Source: Venturia oleaginea (Eukaryota > Ascomycota > Dothideomycetes > Venturiales > Venturiaceae). From it: a stretch of 64,000 bases of DNA. The position numbers and the translations under genes were made by a program. The notes beneath the pieces are model-generated. The model was given only the letters and a program-made list of their open reading frames with translations. It made no database searches and was not told the origin of the DNA. Of the stretch, positions 55,124-64,000 are shown piece after piece (position 1 is the stretch's first letter; the number at the start of each line of letters is the position of its first letter). Location: NCBI GenBank assembly GCA_013176395.1, contig JABMLP010000006.1, positions 1,798,001 through 1,862,000 on the forward strand. Reading direction: 5' to 3'.

Positions 55124-57426
55124 ATGCGACGCTCGCTCATAATCTCCCCTCTATCGCTTCTCCTCGCCGTTTGCCTCCCGCTCGTTTCCGCCATCCGCAT
55201 GTTCGAGTCCAGAAGTTTGAGTACTTGCATGTCAAACTCCAGCTTCTCGGCCACGCTTTTCAACGTTGTTTTCACCCCGGACAACGGCACACTGACCTTC
55301 GATATCAACGGCATCTCGCAAATCGCAAGCAAAGTCCTGGTCGAATTCCAGGTTCTCGGTTACGGATACTCAATCTATCACAAGACGATCGACCCGTGCT
55401 CCGATGAGACTCTCAAGGGACTGTGCCCTATGAACCAGGCTCCTATAGTCTTGCAATCTAACGCCATCCTCCCGCAATCCACTGTCAATCAAATCCCGAA
55501 CGCCGTCTACTACATCCCCGATCTTGACGGCAAGGTGCAGGTCTGGATCAATGGAACCGATGGAACACCACTCGCTTGCGTCGAAGCTGAGCTTTCCAAT
55601 GGCAAAACCGTCAACCAGAAGGGCGTCGCATGGACTGTCGCCATCATTGCTGGTCTTGGCCTGGTCATATCTGCCGTCGTCTCTGGTCTCGGACACTCCA
55701 ACACATCCGCTCACGTCGCCTCCAATGCCATGTCCCTCTTCAGCTACTTCCAGGCACAGGCTTTCCTCGGAATGACTGCCGTCACTACACCTCCAATTGT
55801 TCGAGGATGGACTCAGAATTTCCAATGGAGCATGGGCATCATCCGCGTCAGCTTCCTGCAGAGAATGGCCACTTGGTACCAGCGTGCCACTGGCGGAACC
55901 CCTTCCAAATATCTCTCCTCGCTCGCTACCACCTCGATCAACGTGCAGAAACGCTCCCTCCTCGCTCGCCGCGCTGTAAATACCTTGAACTACATCTCCA
56001 AACGAACAAACAGTCAAACGACTGCGGCCGAGAATTTAAAGACAGTCACGGTGAAAGGCATCCAACGTGTCGGGTTCGTCTCCAAGATTGAGTCAACCAA
56101 CATCTTCTTCACTGGATATACCTTCTTCGTTCTGTTCGTCATTCTGGTCGTGTTTGGAGTGGTGGCTTTCAAGTACATTTGTGAAGGACTGGTCAAGTCT
56201 GGCAAAATGAAGACCGACAAGTTCACCGATTTTCGCAATGGATGGAGACTCGTCCTGAAGGGCATTCTTTTCCGTGTCGTTCTCATTGGCTTCCCCCAGA
56301 TGGTCGTGCTCTGCTTCTGGGAATTGACGCAGCGCGACTCGGCCGCTGAGGTCGTGCTCGGTATCTCCACCATCGTCACCATGATCGTTATCCTCGCGTG
56401 GGCTGCCCTTAAAGTGTGGCGCATCGGCCGCAGGTCATTCAAGATGCACAAGAACCCAGCCTACATTCTCTACTCCGACCCAAAGGCACTGAACAAATGG
56501 GGTTTCCTCTATGTGCAGTTCAAGGCTACCATGTACTTTTTCATTGTCCCAGTATTGGCATACACTATGATCAAGGGCATGTTTGTCGGACTTGGCCAAG
56601 GTAGCGGTACTGTCCAGACCATCGGTATCCTCATCATCGATGCAGCCTTCCTCATCACAGTGTCCATCATGAGACCATACATGGACAAGAAAACCAATGC
56701 TTTCAACATTGCGATTGCCGCAGTTAACTTCTTCAACATCTTACTCTATCTCTTCTTTACTGAGATCTTCTCCGTTCCTGTAAGTCTTCATGCAATTCTG
56801 CACAACGTTCATACTAACGAATCTGACAGACACTCGCCATCGGAGTCATGGGCGTGATTTTCTTTGTCGTCAATGCAGTCTTTGCTCTTGTCATTCTTCT
56901 CATGGTTTTATGGTCTTCTATCTGGGCGCTCATCTCAAAGAATCCAGATACCCGCTACCAGCCAATGCGCGACGATCGCGGCTCTTTTATTAAATCGCAA
57001 ACCAACCTTGGCACTACCGAGCTGGATGCTCTCGGTGCCACGGCTCGTGGAGACGGAAAAGCTGGTGCGTACGCTGCCGAGCGTAAGCGAATGGAGCTTG
57101 ACGATGATGATGACCTCTCCGGATCCTCGACCAATGTCTCGCAAGTTGACGGAAGGCCCACGACCAAATCGGGTGCAACAGTAAACGATGCGGGATCAGG
57201 ATTCTTCGGCCAGCCTCCTCGAACACCAGTCGAGCCAACGCAACTAATGTTAGCGGCAAGTCCTAACGGCTATAGATCACAAAGTCCATCTAATGGGCAC
57301 TCGGAACCATACCGACCCGGAAGTCGGAGTCAACAGAGTGCGAACAATCTGCCATCAGGGACCGGTGCTCAGCAGTATAGAAATCAGAATAACGCCAGTC
57401 CATGGCAGAGGGGAGTTGGGTACTAA
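55124..57426 (+). CDS. TRP-like/flavin carrier (FLC) membrane protein
   Basis: Exons 55124-56779 and 56830-57426 encode 750 aa; the 50-nt intron has a CATACTAAC branch site. A signal peptide (MRRSLIISPLSLLLAVCLPLVSA) is followed by an ML-like lumenal domain with paired cysteines (LSTCMSNSSF, IDPCSDETLKGLCPM). From about residue 170 come nine or so membrane helices typical of the fungal TRP-like domain, including WSMGIIRVSFLQRMATWYQ and KYICEGLVKSGKMK. The C-terminal 180 residues are polar. Yeast Flc1-3 sit in the ER and act in haem/FAD transport, calcium release and wall upkeep; which role applies here is not visible. Confidence 0.92.
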
Positions 57427-58157
57427 GAATGAAGCAGGAGTTGTAGATTGTGCACATGAACGGATACCGATACCAATTTTCATGATGACTTTGCATTTTA
57501 CGGATTGGACAGGACAGCCAGCGGCACGCATTATTCTGCGGGTGTCCATTTTTTGTTTTTAATTTCCTTGGGTCCCTCTGGACTGGAGTCTATGAGCATT
57601 TAAAGGGGGAGGCCATTTTATCACCTGCTTAGGTGTTGGACAGACGCAGCAGGGCTTTTTTGGCGTTGAGGGTTTCGAGACAAGTCTCCAGATTGGCTCC
57701 CTACGGCTGCCATCTAACCATGATTATCAATGTATTTGTAATTCTGCAGGATGGCTGCGTCTTGCTTAAGAGAGGGGACTGGCTATCCTGTGTGGCATTG
57801 TATGTAAATGAGCGTCTCAATGCTAGTTGGCATGTTTCTACTGCTGCTCGACTTGGTCCTAGCAGCCCAGCAAATATTAGGCTTCTTCATGACCTTGCCA
57901 CTCTGTATTTCGAGATGGGGCTTGATAAATTTGGCAGGTTTGGAACAACAAAGCCCGAAGTTATTGAAATGGATACGAAGTTCGGCCTCATGTAGTAGCA
58001 GGACCTCAACTTGTACCATTATTGAAACACTGTCACATTGGATCTAATCGGAAAAGGTCACGACAATGTTTGGAAGCTCCCCATGGTGGTGGTGACGCAT
58101 GGTGTAAAGAAACATCGAGCGGATGCCCCGCTACTGAAATGCAACAAAATCGACATA
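57427..58157. other. Intergenic, no gene seen
   Basis: About 0.7 kb. A 120-codon frame at 57633-57995 lacks domains and may be chance in the 3' region. Confidence 0.4.
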
Positions 58158-59461
58158 ATGCCACCAAAAAGAGTACACAAAAGACCCCCGAAGCCTGCAC
58201 CCAAACCCATCGCCCCGAGTGAGCCTGAAGCCCCCAGGTTCAATGCCGATGCCTTCCTCTACAACTGGGGCCTGCATTCCCTACCACAACACAACGGCTT
58301 CCGAGCCGCTATAGAGAAGGCCTTCGACATTGATCCGACGAGCGACTATGTGTACAGAGCTGACCCGGCCGCCGTGACGCTGCCGCAAGCTCAGGTTGCC
58401 ATCGATCATGGGAGTGCGAGGGGCTTTCATGCTTTCTATGTGGATGAGAATGGCCTACAGGTAGGTTGGCTGGTGCTTCCAACACCTCCAGAACCGAGCC
58501 TTGGAATTGCGACCGAGACATTGGTAGATGCTGATTGTGACAATAGCCAAATCCATCTAATCCCTCTCCGCCAGACATAGAAGCCTACATCTCCATCTTT
58601 CTACCCACCACATCCACAGCCAAAGCCCTCACAGCACTCAGCTCCAATGCGAAGAAAGGGTCCCTCCGAGCTTCAATAGCAGAAAATCTCCAGTCGAAAC
58701 TCGTCCTTCCTTCTCCCACTTCCTCGGCCCGAATCTCCCTCCCGGCCAAAGGCAAAGCGCCGATGATCACAAACCCCTACTTCGATATCTGGGCGTGGAG
58801 CTGTCAGTGTCTCGAATGGGGTGGTCCAAATGAAGGCACAGAGAGAATCAGGATCAGCCATCATATCCTCCCTGTCCTGTACAATCATTTCGGCTGCGTG
58901 TGTCCCTCTGGAGATGCAATGAGTATCATACAACAACTTGCCAGCCCTCCTGGTACAACGACGAGGAGGCCTGTCGTCGAGATTGGAAGCGGAAACGGTT
59001 ACTGGGCTTTTCTGTTGAGGAAGTTGGGGCTGACGGTTTATGCCGTGGATAATCAACACTCATTGTGGAGGACAACCTGGATACACGATACCATCATAAA
59101 AGACGGTGTCAAATTCCTGCAAAGTCCGCCTACGAATCTGCCCATTTCGCCTGGGGAGAGAGGGTGTTGCGATTCCATCCTCTTACTGGTGTATCCACAA
59201 GCCGGAAATGATTTCACGGGCAAGGTTATAAGAGCATATGAGGGCGATACGATTGTCGTTGCTGGAACGCAGAACGGGAACGGATACACTGGATTCAGAG
59301 ATGAGCTTGTTGATACCTGGTTTGAAAGAGAGAGGCCGGCATTTGAGAAGGTCATGCAAATCCCATTGCCGAGTTTTGCCGCAAAAGATGAGGCGCTTTT
59401 TGTGTTTGCCAGGAGAAAAGAATACACTGTCAGGCGTAGTTTGGGAATAGACCAAAGTTAG
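58158..59461 (+). CDS. Putative SAM-dependent methyltransferase-like protein
   Basis: Exons 58158-58460 and 58547-59461 encode 405 aa. Start chosen at MPPKRVHKRPPKPAPKP, a basic proline-rich tail. The middle contains NPYFDIWAWSCQCLEWGG. The motif VVEIGSGNGYWAFLLRKLGL (about residue 250) is the SAM-binding loop of class I methyltransferases (E-x-G-x-G-x-G), followed by VYAVDN, the usual acidic end of strand 2, and LLLVYP with a strand-4-like position. The end (VDTWFERERPAFEKVMQIPLPSF and EALFVFARR) fits strands 6-7. Substrate unknown; I recall uncharacterised fungal homologues only. Confidence 0.8.
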
Positions 59462-60153
59462 TTTTCGGATGTTGGGATGTGGCGGTATTTTGATGACGAT
59501 AAGAGAACACGACCAACCGAAAACGTTCCAGATGGTATGTGCCAAATCGCCTGACGACTTGAGACGATGGGTTGATATGCATTAGCGGACAGGAAGATAG
59601 ATCCCTTTAGAGACAACTCAAAACGCATTCTCTCGATTCAAATTGCTATCATAGAGTTCTCAAGGAGATTGAAGATTGCTATCCTAGCGAACAGGACATG
59701 GAGCGCAGTCGGAGTTCCTGGCCAACTTGGGATCATTCTCAATTGACACCCTCTCAAAGCGTATTCCAGGTTTCAGAATAGTAAGTAAGCATACATATAG
59801 GTTTTACTTCTTCACGACGAGACCACACAAACACATACACCGCAAAGGTCATGAAATCAGACCAGGCGTGTGTGGTTCTGAACGGACCGCGTGAAGGTTG
59901 GATCCATCGGAGCCAGTCTCGAATCCACTTTTATCATCTGCATAAAAACTCTAAAGTCGCGGAGACTGGAACGACATGATTCTTATTCAATTTCATCCGG
60001 CGGTTCCAGATCCTCCCCATGCAGGGCTCAAAACAAAATACAAAATTCTCCAACTGAAATATGGAACCAAGCTCGCCTGACGATTTCCATCTCGTGTAGC
60101 GCTTGGTCACTTTAAGGTGACACCCAGACACTGCCTCTCCCGAATAACCATCG
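59462..60153. other. Intergenic between convergent genes
   Basis: About 0.7 kb; no gene, RNA or repeat recognised. Confidence 0.5.
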
Positions 60154-62129
60154 TCAATTCAACTGCTTCACCAACAAGACCGGTGGTCTATAAGTGTTCT
60201 TCCCATAAAGATGATAATAAACGACAGAGAAGATAAGCACAGCGCCAAACATGGGGGACGCCCAATTGAAAGTCAACGGATCGAACTTGCTATTGGCAGG
60301 CCAGCCTGACCAGAAAAAGATGAAACAGCAGTAGAAGAATCCACATCCGTTGACCCAGACGCCGTAGCGGCCTAGACTCCACTGCGCCGGGGGTAACTTG
60401 TCACCTTGGCCTATGAGGCGTTGGTAGAAGATGCTGCCGATGGAGATGGAGTAGGTGAGCATGAGGGCTAGGAGCTGGAGGGATATGATGGCGTTGTAGG
60501 CGGCTGTGGAGCCGAGGTTTACTAGGGAGATGACGGCGGATGCGATGCTAGTTAGTATGACGGCGTTCTGGGGGACCGTTTTCCTTTTCACCTGTGGGAT
60601 GGTTAGGATTTTTTGTTTTTCGATGGGGAAGGATGGGGATGCTTACTACTGTGAGCCATTTTTGGAAGGGAAAGCCACCGTCACGTGCGAAGGCGAAGAT
60701 TTGGCGGGAAGTTGAGCAGTTGCAATCGACGCCTCCTGCTACGCATTGGACGAGGAGAATGACGAAGATGGGTATGCAGCCGCGGTAGGTTGCTAATTGC
60801 TAGATTAGCATGGCTTCGATGTGCTGGTAGGAGAGGAAAATGGAAGGCTCAATTGCTGTACGAACCTTGCTGAAGGACGTAGATGAAAGCGAATCCAGTG
60901 GTGTTTAGTGTCGGATCCAAAACATCACTGACGCTAGGGATGGCGAAGAGGAAGCTGATGAGGACGACCAATCCCACAATTGCGTTTAGGAAAAAGCTCC
61001 ACAACATCGCACTCGGCACCGACCGCGAAGCGTTTTTGACCTCTTCGGACAAATGAGCAGCACTATCGGACACTAGATTTGTCGTCAGCTGGCGCTTCGA
61101 GAGTCTCCGTCAGGGGACCACCAACATATCACCATGTACACAGACGTAATCTGACCAACCATCAGGCTGATACTCATTGTCTCCCAACCTCCATTACTGG
61201 TGAAGCTGGTAAAGACGTCCTTTGCAGTCGCGTGCGGAGCCAAAACCCAAAGAATGGCGACGACCACTATCCATCCCAGACCGTGGGGAAGAATCATGAT
61301 CTTCTGAAGCCTGGGTAGCTGTTTGGCAAAGACGGTGTTGACCAAGCAATGCAAGGCGGCGGCGGCGAAGCAGGCCAGAGTTCCCTGCCAACGTTGCGGA
61401 ACGTAGGAGGGTGTATAGGCAACAATGATTGCTTGTGGTAGTGTCCCAAGGACAAAACAGGCACCAGCTGTACCAGCCTGCCATGAGAGCACTGACATCC
61501 AACCTGGCGGAAATGTTAGCTTTAGCCGCAGCCTTGAGGCGGAAGACGTACCTGACAGGTAGCTAAGGAATTTCTGGTATTTGCGAGGTGCGAATTCAGA
61601 GACCTTGTTTTGTGTCAGTTTGCAACACATGTAGGAAGTGATCAGACTCGATGTACCCAGTGATATTGCCCTCCGTTCGTCGGCGCCATGCTAGACATTT
61701 CGGCCAAAGACATGACGATGGAGACGAAACCGAAGCACGTCCACACGTATCCCCACAACAGGCCTGCGAGTCCTCCATTGACCAAACCAGACGTGTTGGC
61801 TTTTCGAATTAGAGATGGATTCGGAGCATATACACTTGGACGACGCACCTAAAAGAACGACTTCCCAGGTGCCTTGGATCATGGATGTGAACATGATCAT
61901 AGTAGATTGTCTGAAGATACGCTACGGCAAAAGTCAACTTCGGATGTTCCGACGAGAAGTCAGTGATACTGACGTTGAACTGTTGCTCCTTGCCCATGCG
62001 GTACATGTGCTGACTGTCGACATTATTACCCCCCTCATCGCCAACCTGGAGTTCTTTGAAGGTGTCATGATAGTTCTCCTTGGAATCAGCTTCAACGTGA
62101 GTTGTGCTGATGGTATCTTGGCTCTTCAT
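60154..62129 (-). CDS. Amino-acid/GABA/choline-type permease (APC superfamily)
   Basis: Eight exons encode 530 aa: 62129-61974, 61921-61849, 61799-61657, 61603-61552, 61503-61126, 61072-60866, 60792-60647, 60591-60154. All phases agree. The start has HMYRMGKEQQFN, then RIFRQSTMIMFTSMIQGTWEVVLL, NTSGLVNGGLAGLLWGYVW, the hallmark SLAEMSSMAPTNGGQYHWV, APRKYQKFLSYLSGWMSVLSWQAG, DSAAHLSEEVKNASRSVPSAM, and CNCSTSRQIFAFARDGGFPF. About twelve helices follow the APC fold. The pattern is that of Uga4/Hnm1-like permeases; substrate (GABA, choline or amino acid) cannot be told. Eight exons is the highest intron load in the window, and the exon 5 donor is the unusual GTTGGT. Confidence 0.9.
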
Positions 62130-64000
62130 TAGCAAGGGACAATCAAACGGAGCGATTGTCAATAAGTTGACGGGAACTCATAAGGGAAGCACGCCAGGTA
62201 TATAAAGTTACACTCGAGTCGGGGAGAAAGTCGAGGTTCCACACACAGGTGCAAGGTATGCATGCAGTCAAGGAATAAAGGGAGATGGGCCAAATGTTAG
62301 GCCTCTGTGAATATGCTAGCAAGCCGGAGGCTACTGGTCGATCGTCCCATGGTGTTGCGGAAGGCTCTCCGCGCCGTCGCGAAAATGGTTCACCCCAGTT
62401 TGATGGGGATGGAGCGGTATGGGCGATTAATGAAAGCAGATTCTAATAGGTCAGCGACACCGAGCTGAATGCAAGGCTGGTTGTGCTGTAGGATGGTCGC
62501 AAATGGCGGCAGACAAGAGAGAATGGCATGCCTTTGAGCAGGACGGTAAACTGGAAGGAGGATACGCGTGCGGTGCGGTACGGGGTAGATGAAGTCGCAT
62601 TGCTCATGGTGGTGAAGATCATTGATGAGCTGTGAGGATGTTCCTGAACCGAGCTCTGGCATTCAATTACTTGTTCGCTGCAGCTCCTTCTGTAAGTGGT
62701 CGTTGCTTTCTTTTGGCAACAAGATGCATCAGTACCGAAAGTGAACAATCTAAGCTCCTAAAAAACCCATCTCGTACGATCCACGATCCACTTTCTTGGT
62801 GGAGCGTTTACAGTTGAGAGGAAATCGAACGACTCTACTGAGATGTACCGAGGGCTTGGTCGTGGATATTAATACGGCGACAAGGGTGCATCACCGTCTT
62901 TGGGGATGAGTAATCCCTTTGATGGCATCTTTGCTTTGAGAGTTTGTGGTTTCTGAGAAAATCACAAAATTGAGTTTGAAGAGTGAATGGCAGCCAAGGC
63001 TTGCCCAACAGCGCCATTGCCGCCGTTGGCTAAGGACCTAGCCATCAACTTCTGGATCAAGTTTCACCTATTACAAGCGGGAATTGTAGTCAGCCAACAT
63101 TGCAGTACCATCCTCCAGTCAGATGGGAGGCATTTATAGGATGGGGTCCAGTGTGTGTGTCTGTCTGGTGCGAACAAGTGAGCATGCTCGGCGCATCTCG
63201 GCTTGTTGACACGACAAGTATGTAGGACTAGGAGAAGCGCACTCGTGTTGAAGGTGGAAGTCGCATCACAGGGTAGGCACATACCGAAAATAGGCACAGA
63301 CAAGTCCAGATCTGGGTGTGGCTTGAGCACTCGTCGTGTCCACGGCGCCGACGCACCTTGTTTCATGTCTTTTTGGCGGCAAAGCAGGACGTACGACACT
63401 AGGACGGACAAGTAAATAAGCACAAAATATTGTCATTGCGATGGTTACACTTGGTGTACCTCCTATGAGACAGAAAGCAACGGCGCGAGCGACCGCGTTG
63501 TCCTCCGATTTCTGACAATAGACGAAGGCGGATTTATCAAGATTGTTGTGGGGTTTTACACCTTCTTGTCTTGTAGATTGATGTACACATCTAGAATTCT
63601 CAGTGGTCAATAGCCGAAGAGAGCCAACAACCTGATATTTCTCGTTCCGATATTGTTGCCATGGATCCAACCTCTGACTTCGTTCCTGGACATAGATCCC
63701 GTTGGTGGGAATCGGTATTGGATTCTAGCAATTCCCATGTGCGTGTTTCTCAAGGGCTCGGATACTTGAATCTCGCACCGTGTGATTGCATCTTCTCGCT
63801 GTTCTTTGAGCCTATCTCAGCGATTAGATTGAGAAACGATGAGCATATCACAGGAATGTACCTCACCGATTGCATTCTTTATAGAAGGGATCATTGGCTG
63901 TGATCCTTTTGATCGTCATTGCAGGAGTACGTGAATCTTTATGAGCTCTTCTCATGACGGATTATCTATTCGCCAAGGTGAATAGCGAGGGTTGAAATGC
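62130..64000. other. No supported gene
   Basis: About 1.9 kb. It starts with the permease promoter. Open frames at 63266-63670 (minus; one hydrophobic run near VTIAMTIFCAYLLV), 63064-63423 (minus) and 63661-63903 (plus) overlap one another and show no family marks. An exon of a gene extending beyond the window is possible. Confidence 0.4.

Noticed and set aside
1..64000. tRNA genes
   Set aside because: I looked for the T-loop GGTTCGAATCC-type motif on both strands and found none with a plausible partner A box; a dedicated scan would be more reliable.

Overview
This window looks like nuclear DNA of a filamentous ascomycete (Pezizomycotina). Most genes carry short (about 45-70 nt) GT-AG introns, often with a CTAAC-type branch site. 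Each gene stands alone on either strand, and the products are typical fungal ones: GH76 mannanase, Met10, an ABC-F ATPase, Kap123, an Ssu1-like transporter, a FLC/TRP-like protein and a GT2 hyphal glycosyltransferase. I cannot name the species; a Leotiomycetes or Dothideomycetes origin is only a guess. There are no rRNA genes, CRISPR arrays or recognisable tRNAs. The genes do not form a cluster; the only pathway echo is sulfur, with Met10 (sulfite reduction) and an Ssu1-like sulfite exporter 44 kb apart.

Layout. 1-4.8 kb: the 3' end of a carboxylesterase, a decayed stretch with pseudogene remnants, and a secreted GH76 enzyme. 6-9.3 kb: sulfite reductase alpha subunit. 9.9-16.6 kb: a mitochondrial-type small protein, a roadblock-like protein, glyoxalase I divergent from it, and D-3-phosphoglycerate dehydrogenase. 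18-23 kb: an ABC-F ATPase and a zinc-finger protein. 24.1-26.6 kb: a fungal SLATT-type membrane protein split by a 1.3-kb retroelement. 27.9-33.3 kb: a Kap123-type importin whose long intron appears to hold a C/D box snoRNA, then the NatB catalytic subunit. 34.6-41.9 kb: a protein of unknown function, a SET-domain protein and the GT2 glycosyltransferase.

42.2-45 kb is a mobile-element island: a MULE-like MITE with perfect target duplications, a GC-rich repeat, an LTR and a broken pogo transposase. 45.6-49.2 kb: a SnoaL-like protein, a small membrane protein and the F-actin capping protein alpha subunit. 49.4-51.4 kb: an LTR interrupted by a second copy of the element that broke the SLATT gene. 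52-62 kb: a small cysteine-rich secreted protein, the Ssu1-like transporter, the FLC/TRP-like protein, a methyltransferase-like protein and an 8-exon amino-acid/GABA-type permease. The last 1.9 kb holds no gene I can support.

The main discoveries are the intronic snoRNA, the retroelement family with two dated-by-nesting insertions and clean 14-15 bp target duplications, the 724-bp MITE with 39-bp inverted repeats and a 10-bp duplication, and two single-base frameshifts at homopolymers in otherwise intact housekeeping genes.
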